Assembly: GCF_004323635.1 (NCBI RefSeq)
Contig: NZ_CP036515.1
Coordinates: 4,403,501 to 4,467,500, forward strand
From: Lichenihabitans psoromatis
Lineage (GTDB): Bacteria > Pseudomonadota > Alphaproteobacteria > Rhizobiales > Beijerinckiaceae
Length of the DNA stretch: 64,000 bases
Direction of reading: 5' to 3'
In this document: one piece after another, positions 38,492 through 47,400 of the stretch
How positions within the stretch are numbered: the first letter of the stretch is position 1
How the letters are laid out: each line of letters opens with the position of its first letter
Notes under the pieces: model-generated
Told to the model about the DNA's origin: nothing
Databases searched by the model: none
What the model saw: only the letters and a program-made list of their open reading frames with translations
Position numbers and translations under genes: made by a program

Positions 38492-39546
38492 GCCGAGCCG
38501 GTCTCGCGGTTCGAGGCGTCCACAAAGCCTTCGGCGACGCGCCGGTCTTGCGTGGGATCGACCTGTCGGTCGACCCCGGCACGCTCGTGGCCATCCTCGG
38601 CCCGTCGGGTTGTGGGAAAACCACCCTATTGCGCCTCCTTGCCGGCTTCGATCGCGCCGATGCGGGCTCGATCGCGCTCAACGATCAGATCCTTGCCGAT
38701 GACCGGGCCTTCATACCCTCGCATCTGCGCGGCATCGGCTACGTTCCGCAGGAAGGCTCGTTGTTCCCGAATCTGTCCGTCGCCGACAACATCGGTTTCG
38801 GCTTGCCGCGATCGGGCGCTCGCGCGGAACGGCTCGCCGCGATGACAAGCCTGATCGGCATGGCGGGTTTCGAGGGCCGCATGCCGCACGAACTTTCGGG
38901 CGGCCAGCAGCAACGTGTGGCGCTGGCCCGCGCGCTCGCGCTGCAACCGACGCTGGTGCTGCTCGACGAACCCTTCAATGCGCTCGACGCTAACCTACGC
39001 CGCACCCTCTGTGCCGACGTCCGCCGCATCCTGAAAGAGAGCAATGCGACGGGCATTCTCGTGACTCATGATCGCGACGAAGCCTTCGCGATGGCCGACA
39101 CTGTCGTGGTGATGCGGAACGGCGTGATCGCTCAAACCGGAACGCCGCGAGAGCTTTACGATCATCCCGTCGATCTCGACCTCGCCCGATTGGTCGGCAC
39201 GGCGGTTTGTATCCCGGCGACACTCAAGGGCGGCGTGGCGCAAACCTGTCTCGGCGCCCTGCCGGTCATGAATTCCAGCGCCTGCGCCGAAGGTCGCGTG
39301 CTCGCCATGCTGCGTCCGGAGCAGATCAGGCCGGCCGCTGCGGGACATGACGGCGTCGACGTCGCGGTGCGTGGTTCGAGTTTCCTCGGGCCGCTGATCT
39401 GGCTTGATCTATTATGTCGAAACGAGGGGCTATCGGTTCCGCTGATGGCCTGCTGGCCGGCCGCCGAAGCTGACGCGATCGGATCGTCGGTCCGCGTGGT
39501 GGTCAACGGCGCCGCGATGGTGTTTCCGGTCAAATACCCGCTTTAG
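38488..39546 (+). CDS. Ferric iron ABC transporter ATP-binding protein
   Basis: A 352-residue FbpC-type ATPase. Walker A GPSGCGKTT, Q-loop VPQEGSLFPNL, signature LSGGQQQR and Walker B LVLLDEPFNALD are intact. A C-terminal TOBE-like regulatory domain covers about residues 240-350. The start overlaps the permease stop. It completes the importer; the next transporter begins 60 bases downstream. Confidence 0.92.
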   Translation: MSRAGLAVRGVHKAFGDAPVLRGIDLSVDPGTLVAILGPSGCGKTTLLRLLAGFDRADAGSIALNDQILADDRAFIPSHLRGIGYVPQEGSLFPNLSVADNIGFGLPRSGARAERLAAMTSLIGMAGFEGRMPHELSGGQQQRVALARALALQPTLVLLDEPFNALDANLRRTLCADVRRILKESNATGILVTHDRDEAFAMADTVVVMRNGVIAQTGTPRELYDHPVDLDLARLVGTAVCIPATLKGGVAQTCLGALPVMNSSACAEGRVLAMLRPEQIRPAAAGHDGVDVAVRGSSFLGPLIWLDLLCRNEGLSVPLMACWPAAEADAIGSSVRVVVNGAAMVFPVKYPL

Positions 39547-39606
39547 GCTCGGGCGGATCGTTGACAAGGCTGCCGGATCGCGGCTCTTTCCGCGACATGG
39601 CGAAAC

Positions 39607-40233
39607 ATGACGCTCTCCCAACGGATCATGGCTGAGGGCCTTCTGATTGGCGACCTGATCGGCGCCGTCAGAGGCCCGTTCACGCTTGCGGTGCCGAATG
39701 GGTTCTGCGTCGCCGTGACCGGACCGTCCGGCATCGGAAAAAGCCTCCTGCTCAGGATGATTGCGGATCTCGATCCCAACACCGGCATCGTGACGCTGGA
39801 TAGGGTAAACCGGGCCACGATGTCCGCACCCGCGTGGCGGCGCAAGGTGACCTATGTGGCAGCGGAATCCGGGTGGTGGGAGGATCGCGTCGGCGACCAT
39901 ATGGCCGACTTGTCGGCCGCCAAGCAGGCCTTTCCGGCGTTTGGTCTCGACGCTGCGCTGGTCGATGCGCCCGTCGCGCGTCTCTCGACCGGCGAGCGTC
40001 AGCGCGCCGCTCTCGTCAGGGCCGTGATCCAGAATCCCGCAATGCTGCTGCTCGACGAACCGACCTCCGCGCTGGACCCGGCCTCGACGCTGCTGGTCGA
40101 GGCCGAGTTGCTGCGGTTGAAACAGGCCGGAATCGGGTTGCTGCTCGTGTCGCACAATGCCGAACAGGCGCACCGCCTCGCCGATCGGCACCTCGTCATG
40201 AGCCGCGACGGCCTCGCGGCGCTCGCGCCATGA
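39607..40233 (+). CDS. FetA-type ABC exporter ATP-binding protein
   Basis: A 208-residue ATPase resembling FetA (YbbL), which with FetB exports iron in E. coli. Walker A is GPSGIGKS, the signature is LSTGERQR and Walker B is LLLDEPTSALD. The overlap with the permease start is ATGA. Two hydrophilic loops are shorter than in importers. It may share the operon with the iron importer, which would give opposite functions in one transcript. Confidence 0.82.
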   Translation: MTLSQRIMAEGLLIGDLIGAVRGPFTLAVPNGFCVAVTGPSGIGKSLLLRMIADLDPNTGIVTLDRVNRATMSAPAWRRKVTYVAAESGWWEDRVGDHMADLSAAKQAFPAFGLDAALVDAPVARLSTGERQRAALVRAVIQNPAMLLLDEPTSALDPASTLLVEAELLRLKQAGIGLLLVSHNAEQAHRLADRHLVMSRDGLAALAP

Positions 40234-41081
40234 CGCCGATCTCGCTCACCCCGCTCGATCTCGCGATCGCATCGCTCTTGGTGCTGGCCAGCGCCGGTTT
40301 ATCGATGCTCCTCACCCTCGGCGTGCATCGCCCCTTGCTGATCGCCTCCACCCGCATGGTCGTGCAATTGGTCCTGGTCGGTTTCGTGCTGCGACAGATC
40401 TTTGCGATCTCGTCGGGGTGGCTGACGGCGCTGGCGGTCGGGGTCATGTTGGCGGCCGCGAGCCGCGAAGTCGGCGCCCGATCGCCCCGGCGCCTGAGCG
40501 GGCTCTGGCATTATGCGGTCGGCACCGCGTCGGTCGTGATCGCAACCGTGACGGTCGCGGTCATCGCGCTCACGACGGCGCTTCGGCCGACGCCCTGGTA
40601 CGACGCCCACCACGTGATCCCGCTCGTCGGCATCATCGTCGGCAATGTCATGAATGCCGCGAGCCTCGCGCTCAATTCGGTTTTCTCGACCGTGACGCGC
40701 GAGAGAGCCGCGATCGAAGCCCGATTGGCGCTCGGGGCGACGCGGGCGCAAGCCTTCGAGACCATCGTTCGGCAAGCCGTGCTGGCCGGCATCATCCCGA
40801 CCATCAACCAGATGGCAGCCGCCGGCATCATCACCCTACCGGGGATCATGACCGGCCAGGTCCTGGCCGGCATGGACCCGCTCGAGGCCGCCAAATACCA
40901 GATCCTGCTGATGTTCGTTTTGGCAGGTGGCGGCTTTCTTGGGAGCCTGATCGCGGTCGAGGTTGCGGTCCGTCGCCTGAGCGACAAGCGACAACGCCTG
41001 CGGCTCGACCGACTTGACTCTAAGATCGAGGCTCGCGTTGCAAGCCGCGACGCCCGCACCAAGAAAAAAGGCTCAGAATAG
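40230..41081 (+). CDS. FetB-type ABC exporter permease
   Basis: A 283-residue membrane protein resembling FetB (YbbM). It has about seven hydrophobic segments, the stretch ARLALGATRAQAFETIVRQAV as in the family, and PTINQMAAAGIITLPGIMTGQ. The C-terminus is basic. Its start overlaps the ATPase stop. Iron export or resistance to peroxide stress is the family role; whether this pair moves iron is inferred from the neighbours. Confidence 0.85.
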   Translation: MTPISLTPLDLAIASLLVLASAGLSMLLTLGVHRPLLIASTRMVVQLVLVGFVLRQIFAISSGWLTALAVGVMLAAASREVGARSPRRLSGLWHYAVGTASVVIATVTVAVIALTTALRPTPWYDAHHVIPLVGIIVGNVMNAASLALNSVFSTVTRERAAIEARLALGATRAQAFETIVRQAVLAGIIPTINQMAAAGIITLPGIMTGQVLAGMDPLEAAKYQILLMFVLAGGGFLGSLIAVEVAVRRLSDKRQRLRLDRLDSKIEARVASRDARTKKKGSE

Positions 41082-41096
41082 GCCATTTTGTCGCGG

Positions 41097-44000
41097 ATGA
41101 CGTTGCGGCAGACTGGCCCTCAAGCTATCAGCTTGCATAGCGGAACGGTCAAGTTCACGCTTGCTTGCTGTCGAGGTCGTTTGGTCGCCATCGCGTTCAT
41201 CTCGTACGAGATTTACCCAACGACCCCCGGCGGCGTCGGCGCGTTTGTGACCGCGACCACCCGCATGTTGCTGCGGAACGGGCATGACGTCGCGCTGATC
41301 CTGGATCTCTCGACCGCCGAGTTTCGGGCCTGGACGCAGTCACATAGCAAGCGCGTGATCGACGGCTCCGGCACGTTGCAGAGTTACCAAGCCGACGATC
41401 TCTGCGCCGACATCGAGCTCGCCCGCGAGAATTTTCCCTCCGAGGCGCATTGGAAGAGCTATCGGTTCGCTTGGTGCCTGAAGAAGGTGCACCTCAAGCA
41501 GCATCTCGATTTTGCTGAGTTCATCGACTACTGCGGCGCCGCCTATTACAGTCTGATCGAGCGCGCCCATCATCCGGACGCTTTTCCGGGCCGGATCGCG
41601 ATCCGGCTTCACAACACGATCGAAGTGATCGCCCGCCGAACCGAATCCTCCTTCGAGGATTTCCGGCTCGCCGATTTTGCGCTCGAACGCGCGGCGCTTG
41701 CCATGGTCGATGTGGTTCTGTCATCCGGACAGGCCTATTTCGACGAGGAAATCGCGACCCTCTACACCATCGATCGGCGCCGTCTGCACCTCTCGCCATT
41801 GGTCTGCGAGGTTCGCGAGCCGGTCGTCCGGCGCGAGCAGGCACGCGACGTCCTCTTCGTCGGGCGCCTGTCGACCTTTAAGGGGCTCGATCGCTTCCTG
41901 CATGCAGCGGTTGCGATTTTGTCGGACGCTGCGGTGAGCGACACGGTCGGTGACTTCATCGTCATCGGCCCGTCGGAAACGGTCTCGTCGGGGCAGAGCG
42001 AGGCGGCTCTGCTGGCCATTGCGGCAGGTCATCTCGGCGAGCGGATCAAGATTCTCGGACGTCTCGGTCACGACCAGATCCGGCGCCATTATGAAACAGC
42101 ATCCTGTGCGGTCTTCGCCAACCGGATGGAAAGCTTCTGCTATGCGGCGCACGAAGCGCATCTCGCCGGTGTCCCCCTCGTTCTCACAGAGATCCCAACC
42201 TTCCGGGATTTTTTCGTCGACGCAGAAACCGCGCTGCTTGTGGATGGATCGGTGTCCTCGCTCGTCCGCGCCATCCTGCGCCTCGCGACCGATCGTGAGC
42301 TCAACCACAGGCTCTCGATAAGCCGCGCCGCGACGGTGACGCGCTATACGCAGGATCACTACCCCCGTCACACGGCCATCGCGCCGTTCGAGCCTGCATT
42401 GTCTCAGACCGGCGAAACCTGCAGCGATCTTTCGGTCGTGGTGGTGCACGAAACCGCCAAGGACACCGACGCGACCGCCGCCGATATCGCTGCTCTGTTG
42501 GCGGCGCTGCCCGGCGTCCATGCGGTTCAACTCAGGCCTGGCGAAACCGGATCGCGGGTGCCGATCTTCGGCGACTTCTATGCGCTGTCGGACCGAGACG
42601 GCGCCGGCCTCGTCGTGCAGACCGTGGCGCTGCGGAGCCATGTGGTCTTCGTCTATCCAAACCGCCTGCCGGACGCAGCATTCCTGCGCGCCGCCCTCGG
42701 CATCCTGACGGCAATGCCGATCGTCGGTGCGGTTTGCCCGGCCCGCACCGACAGCGACGGAACAGTCAAAGCCGCTCGTCTTCCCATCGCGCTTGAGGCA
42801 GCCGAAGGCGAGAGTGTCGCACTGATCGGCGCGGTCTTCCGCACGGGCAGACCAGCCTGCCTTGTTGATCTTGTGACCGATCCCGGCCCCACCAGCGAAC
42901 TCGCGATCCTCTGGTCGATCCAGGCCAAGGGCTCTCTCGTGGTCGATTGGCCGGCAACGCGCGTCTCGAGGGCCCTGCACCCAGAGCGACTGTTCCAACC
43001 GGCGGACTGGCAGAGCTTTCTACGCCGTCACGCTTGGACCTCCGACACGGTCGCGGCCGCGGCCCAAATGAGCACCACCAAGGCTCTGGCCGCCATGGTC
43101 CGAACATTGACCCCCGCCGAGGTCGCATCGATGCGGATCAGCGCCGCCTTGCAGCAGTCGCTCGACCATGCGGACTGGCTTTACGTGCTCCCAAACCTCG
43201 CGAGCCCGTCGACCGCTGCGGCGCGTCCAGCCGATGACGCGAAGCGGGGTTACACGACCTTGGTCCAAATCTTTCCTGGCTCATCCGCCGCCACCGTGCC
43301 TTGGCGCGACTGCACCTTCGAGGGACCCTGGGAAGATGTGATATCGCTCGATCACCCGGCGGGCTTGCGTCGCTCCAAAGCCGGATCCTGCCTCATTCAC
43401 GGCTTCGCGCGCGGACGGCTAATGGTCCTGGTCGGGCCGGATCAGGACCAAGCGGTGTTGGTCCAACATGGTCGTGCCGTGTTGGTGGACTTCCGCCGAT
43501 CGCATTATCACGACGTGCTTCTCGACATCGAGGCGCTGCTGTCACTCGACACCCATCGGCTGGTTCACGCTATCGACGTCCTGAACCCGCCTCGGTCGAC
43601 ATCTGATCCGACGCAGGACCGCAGCGAGGGCGCTCTGGCGGTCGTGGTTCTGGCAGGCGACGCACGGTTGCCCCTCGCCCGAGCGCTGGCGCGCGCCCTC
43701 GGCGTTGCCCGACCGCTCGTGACGGTGGAGCCCGACGTCAATCCTGATCGTGCCGCCCGCGCGCTCGTCGAACAGGCTTCCGTCGCCGGAATTCAAACCT
43801 ATGTGCTGGTCGACGGCCCCGATACGCGGCACCTCGTTGGCAAGATTTTGAACGCGGCGCCGCGCCTCTCCTGCATCCTGCTCGCGACCAGTGGCATCGG
43901 ATGGCAACACGATGGGTACAGCGGCTTCAAGGCTCTTGCCCAATTTAAGCAGAGCTTCGGCACGCGGCTGACGATCCGGATCGCCAGCGATGGTTTAAGT

Positions 44001-44600
44001 GGTCTCTTCCAGGCGAGGGGGATCGCGGTCGACGAGATCGCACTCCCGCCGCTGACGCCGCAGCCCGCGTGGCCGGTGTCGGTTGGCCCGATCGATCTCG
44101 TGATCGGGGCCGGCAGTGGCGAAGTCCCGTCACTCGGCCATGTCGCGGCCGCGCTGATGGTGCTGCACCCCGACACTCTTGCCCGGATCGGCGACATTTT
44201 GCTTCCCGGCCAGGACGCTCAACTCGGCATCGTCCTGCGGCGCTTCGGGCTGGGGCACCGCCTGCAGCGTTACGACGGCCTCGGGGCTGCGATCCGGTCG
44301 CGGCAAGATCGCCGTTTTATCTATCTGGCGCCCTTCCCCGACAGCATCCTCGATGGCTTCGCCTATCTGGCGCTGGAGACAGGCGGCCTTGTCCTGGTGG
44401 GAGCCGACGCGGTCGACCTCGATGGCTTTCCGCGGCGTGAGGCTCTCCAAATCGTCTATTGGGAGCAGGCGGACGAGTTGGCTGGCCGGCTCACCACGCT
44501 GGTCGACGGCTATACCGATGTCAGGACCGCCATGGCGGAGTGGGTGTGGCCAGGACAGGTCTCGACGGCTATGCCGACGCGCGAGGCATCCGTCTCGTGA
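41097..44600 (+). CDS. Giant multidomain glycosyltransferase
   Basis: An 1167-residue cytoplasmic protein. Residues about 30-450 form a GT-B (GT4) transferase: acceptor-side SYEIYPTTPGGVGAF, donor-site VLFVGRLSTFKGLDRFLHA, and the EX7E-like MESFCYAAHEAHLAGVPLV. Residues about 440-600 resemble a degenerate GT2-like segment (DLSVVVVHETAKDT and HVVFVYPNRLPDAAFLRAA). The remaining 500 residues have no recognised domain but include a second glycan-transferase-like ending (GLVLVGADAVDLDGFPRREALQ). The start is unclear: TTG 41088, ATG 41097, or a later TTG at about 41179. It opens the glycan locus. Confidence 0.75.
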   Translation: MTLRQTGPQAISLHSGTVKFTLACCRGRLVAIAFISYEIYPTTPGGVGAFVTATTRMLLRNGHDVALILDLSTAEFRAWTQSHSKRVIDGSGTLQSYQADDLCADIELARENFPSEAHWKSYRFAWCLKKVHLKQHLDFAEFIDYCGAAYYSLIERAHHPDAFPGRIAIRLHNTIEVIARRTESSFEDFRLADFALERAALAMVDVVLSSGQAYFDEEIATLYTIDRRRLHLSPLVCEVREPVVRREQARDVLFVGRLSTFKGLDRFLHAAVAILSDAAVSDTVGDFIVIGPSETVSSGQSEAALLAIAAGHLGERIKILGRLGHDQIRRHYETASCAVFANRMESFCYAAHEAHLAGVPLVLTEIPTFRDFFVDAETALLVDGSVSSLVRAILRLATDRELNHRLSISRAATVTRYTQDHYPRHTAIAPFEPALSQTGETCSDLSVVVVHETAKDTDATAADIAALLAALPGVHAVQLRPGETGSRVPIFGDFYALSDRDGAGLVVQTVALRSHVVFVYPNRLPDAAFLRAALGILTAMPIVGAVCPARTDSDGTVKAARLPIALEAAEGESVALIGAVFRTGRPACLVDLVTDPGPTSELAILWSIQAKGSLVVDWPATRVSRALHPERLFQPADWQSFLRRHAWTSDTVAAAAQMSTTKALAAMVRTLTPAEVASMRISAALQQSLDHADWLYVLPNLASPSTAAARPADDAKRGYTTLVQIFPGSSAATVPWRDCTFEGPWEDVISLDHPAGLRRSKAGSCLIHGFARGRLMVLVGPDQDQAVLVQHGRAVLVDFRRSHYHDVLLDIEALLSLDTHRLVHAIDVLNPPRSTSDPTQDRSEGALAVVVLAGDARLPLARALARALGVARPLVTVEPDVNPDRAARALVEQASVAGIQTYVLVDGPDTRHLVGKILNAAPRLSCILLATSGIGWQHDGYSGFKALAQFKQSFGTRLTIRIASDGLSGLFQARGIAVDEIALPPLTPQPAWPVSVGPIDLVIGAGSGEVPSLGHVAAALMVLHPDTLARIGDILLPGQDAQLGIVLRRFGLGHRLQRYDGLGAAIRSRQDRRFIYLAPFPDSILDGFAYLALETGGLVLVGADAVDLDGFPRREALQIVYWEQADELAGRLTTLVDGYTDVRTAMAEWVWPGQVSTAMPTREASVS

Positions 44601-44628
44601 TCCTCCTCCATCATCGTTCGGTTGCATC

Positions 44629-46206
44629 ATGAAGACATGGCTTGCAAGGCTGCTGCGCGGACCGCCTCCCTCGCGGCTGACAGCCAATCGGGAGGCCGAT
44701 CCGGTGACGGCGCCACTCGCCATGCCCGCGGCGAGGCCAGACCTGCTGGTCATCCAAGCTCTCGGACAGCGGCATCCGAGCGGCCGTGGCGGCGAGGTCA
44801 TTCTGGTCAATCTGCTGGCCCGCGACGCCGAATGGCCGATCGCGCTCGACACCATTCCGCTGACCGATGGCGGCGAACGGGTGACCGACGTGCTGGTGGG
44901 CACGCATGAGCAAGTTGGGGCCGGGATCAAAATCGGGCCAAACGAGAGCCTGGCTTTGACGCTTCGGGAGGGCGGCAGCATTCGTCTGCTGACGCATCCC
45001 TGGTCTGGAGCGGTGCGGCTCATTTGGCAGGGGCGAGAGCAAGAGATCGATCTTTACGCAGCCAAGACCGCCACGATCGACATCGACCTGCCCGGCCCAG
45101 CCGATGCCGCCACGACCACGATCCTGCGACCCGACCCGAAGGTCGCCCAAGCGGCACTCGAGGCGACGCTTGAAGGCCTCGGCTCTGCATTGCGCCTGAC
45201 TCTGGAGCGTCTATCGGCTGCAGGGTCGGCACACAGCCGGGTCGTCGCCGTGTCGACGCCGCGCTGGCGGGGCGTGACGGCCGCCACGACTGCGCTTTTT
45301 CAAGCGACATTCCCCATGCCGTATGGGATCGAGGGACATCCCGATGACCTCACGGACCAGGATATCGAAACTTACGCCCGTGTTCTGGCGGCCTTGCCGA
45401 TCGATCAGATCGTCATCTCGGGTGGCGACCGATTTTTTCTGAAATTGATCGATGCGGTCGAAGCCATCAATCCGCGGATCACCTTCACGCTGCTATGGCA
45501 TTCGAGTTACCTGCAGATGGGCGAACCCCATGATCTGGCGCTGCTCACGCTTTGGCTCGATGCGGCGCGGGACCGACGTATCCGCCGCATCGGCGTCGTC
45601 AAACGCGGCATGGAGGCCTTTTTTCAGCGGTTCGGGATCGAGGCCGTCTTCGTCCAGAATGCCGTGCCATTCACGACATCAGACGTCGTTCCGACCCGCA
45701 ACACGCAACGCGTCGGCCTATGGCTGTCGGGGTCGTCGGAATACCGGAAGGTCCCCTACAACACGCTTTGCGCGTTGAGCCTGATCGACGGGATCGAGCT
45801 GACGGGCTCGGGTTTTGATCCACGCGCCATGATGCTGGCACGCGAGTTGCGCCTGAGGGCGCCCGAGATCAGCCCGACGCCGCTGCCCCATGTCATGATG
45901 CTGAGACACATGCGGCGAACCGCCTTGACGCTTTACGTTACGGTGTCGGAATGCATGCCGATGGTACCGCTCGAGAGCATCGCGGCGGGGGTTCCGTGCC
46001 TGATCGGGCCGAGTTGCCACCTTTTCGCCGACGATCCGGTCCTGCGGGAGCTCTATGTGGTCGAGCGGCCCGGCTCACCGGATCACATTGCCGGACGCAT
46101 CCGCGACGCGCTCAAAGCGTGGCCGGCGAGCTTCGAACCTCTCATGCGCTACATGGCCGATTATAATCGGACATCGGTCGAGACGGTCGATCGTCTGATC
46201 GCGTGA
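44629..46206 (+). CDS. Glycosyltransferase-like protein
   Basis: A 525-residue protein in the glycan locus. The C-terminal half looks like the nucleotide-sugar half of a GT-B enzyme (VGLWLSGSSEYRKVPYNTL, then ECMPMVPLESIAAGVPCLIGP, an E-rich donor-site segment). The N-terminal 180 residues have no match; they contain short beta-rich repeats. It starts 28 bases after the giant transferase on the same strand. No signal or membrane segment is visible. Donor and acceptor are unknown. Confidence 0.7.
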   Translation: MKTWLARLLRGPPPSRLTANREADPVTAPLAMPAARPDLLVIQALGQRHPSGRGGEVILVNLLARDAEWPIALDTIPLTDGGERVTDVLVGTHEQVGAGIKIGPNESLALTLREGGSIRLLTHPWSGAVRLIWQGREQEIDLYAAKTATIDIDLPGPADAATTTILRPDPKVAQAALEATLEGLGSALRLTLERLSAAGSAHSRVVAVSTPRWRGVTAATTALFQATFPMPYGIEGHPDDLTDQDIETYARVLAALPIDQIVISGGDRFFLKLIDAVEAINPRITFTLLWHSSYLQMGEPHDLALLTLWLDAARDRRIRRIGVVKRGMEAFFQRFGIEAVFVQNAVPFTTSDVVPTRNTQRVGLWLSGSSEYRKVPYNTLCALSLIDGIELTGSGFDPRAMMLARELRLRAPEISPTPLPHVMMLRHMRRTALTLYVTVSECMPMVPLESIAAGVPCLIGPSCHLFADDPVLRELYVVERPGSPDHIAGRIRDALKAWPASFEPLMRYMADYNRTSVETVDRLIA

Positions 46207-46344
46207 TTCTGCCGGCAAAACAAACGCTTGATGAGGATGACCGTAGCGCCGCGATCGTGGCTTCAATTTAGCCACGATCTTGCCAAGCTCAGGCTTATGA
46301 CGTAGGGAAAATGAAGTAGACATCGGGTTAGAAATTTATCTTTT

Positions 46345-46368
46345 TTACCTGACGTAGGGTAATTTTTT
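46345..46368. terminator. Weak hairpin with T-tract in an AT-rich gap
   Basis: TTACC and GGTAA enclose TGACGTAG and are followed by TTTTTT. The flank on the other side is T-rich too, so the structure could stop transcription in either direction. It lies 140 bases after the glycosyltransferase stop and before the TPR gene. The 10-base TGACGTAGGG inside it repeats at 46298. Confidence 0.4.
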
Positions 46369-46501
46369 GATCGGCCTAGTTCGCTGATCGACCTCGATCT
46401 TGGAACTGTTGGCTTCGAGACATGAAAGTCCGTCAAACCGAGCACATCGGCGTCCATCTGACCTGCCGACCGAGATCGACGTTCACGATGGTGGACCCGG
46501 G

Positions 46502-47398
46502 ATGAGTTTGCTCTTCGCCCTTCACAGCAAGATCGGTTGGGTGCCGGATACACGTGCGCTACGGATCAAGGCTGATGCGGCGCAGGCCTCCGGCAATCTG
46601 CGACATGCCGTTCGTCGCTATCGTAAACTGGTCCAGCATGGCGACCGGTCGTCGCGCTTCCCCCTGGGCATCTGCCTGCAGCAGTTGCGCGCCTATCGAC
46701 AGGCGATGATCGAATTCGAAACCGTGCTGATCGACCATCCCTCACATGTGGATTGCATCGAACGGATCGCCTTCTGTGCGGAAAAGCTCGGCGATCGCGA
46801 CAAAGCCACCGCACTGTATCGCGAGGCGAGCGCTCGCTCCGCCGACCACCGGCGTCGTCTCTCGTCGGCACTGACCCGTGTCGACCACGATTATCGGAAG
46901 CTTGTGGCCGATGCGGATCGCTTGCGAGACGGCGGCCATTTCGAGGCCGCCGCCGAACGCTATTCGTTCGCGCTGCGCCGCAACCCCTACGACATCGACA
47001 TCCTCATTCAATATGGCCATACCGCGAAAGAGTCGCATTGGCTGTTCGAGGCCCTGAACGCCTATCGGATGGCCGCAGAGCTCGACGTGGACCGAACCAC
47101 CGACGTCGCGCTGCATCTCGCCGATCTCGAACGCCGCCTGGTCGGGCGGCGCACCGCGAAGAGTGAAGCCATGCCGCCCGAACTGGCGGCTCCCCTGTCG
47201 CGCGAGCGCATCGCGGCGATCATGAAATTGACGCTCGGGGCCAAACCGCAGACCGACTTCGCCTTGCGGCAACATTTCTCCGGGAGTCTGAATGCCGGCG
47301 AACTCCTGCTGAATGTGGTCCGTTCCCCGGACTTTCGCGACCGAAACGCGGGTCTGATTTCGCATTATAAAAAGCGTTTCGCACCGGCCGAAGACTGA
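46502..47398 (+). CDS. TPR-repeat protein
   Basis: A 298-residue helical-repeat protein of the glycan locus. Repeats resembling TPRs include SGNLRHAVRRYRKLVQHG, LGDRDKATALYREASARS, DGGHFEAAAERYSFALRRNP and ESHWLFEALNAYRMAAELDV. TPRs scaffold protein complexes. The C-terminus (about residues 220-298) has no match. The ATG at 46502 is chosen; an upstream ATG would add 34 residues. It is 2 bases before the next glycosyltransferase gene, so cotranslation is likely. Confidence 0.75.
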   Translation: MSLLFALHSKIGWVPDTRALRIKADAAQASGNLRHAVRRYRKLVQHGDRSSRFPLGICLQQLRAYRQAMIEFETVLIDHPSHVDCIERIAFCAEKLGDRDKATALYREASARSADHRRRLSSALTRVDHDYRKLVADADRLRDGGHFEAAAERYSFALRRNPYDIDILIQYGHTAKESHWLFEALNAYRMAAELDVDRTTDVALHLADLERRLVGRRTAKSEAMPPELAAPLSRERIAAIMKLTLGAKPQTDFALRQHFSGSLNAGELLLNVVRSPDFRDRNAGLISHYKKRFAPAED

Positions 47399-47400
47399 CG

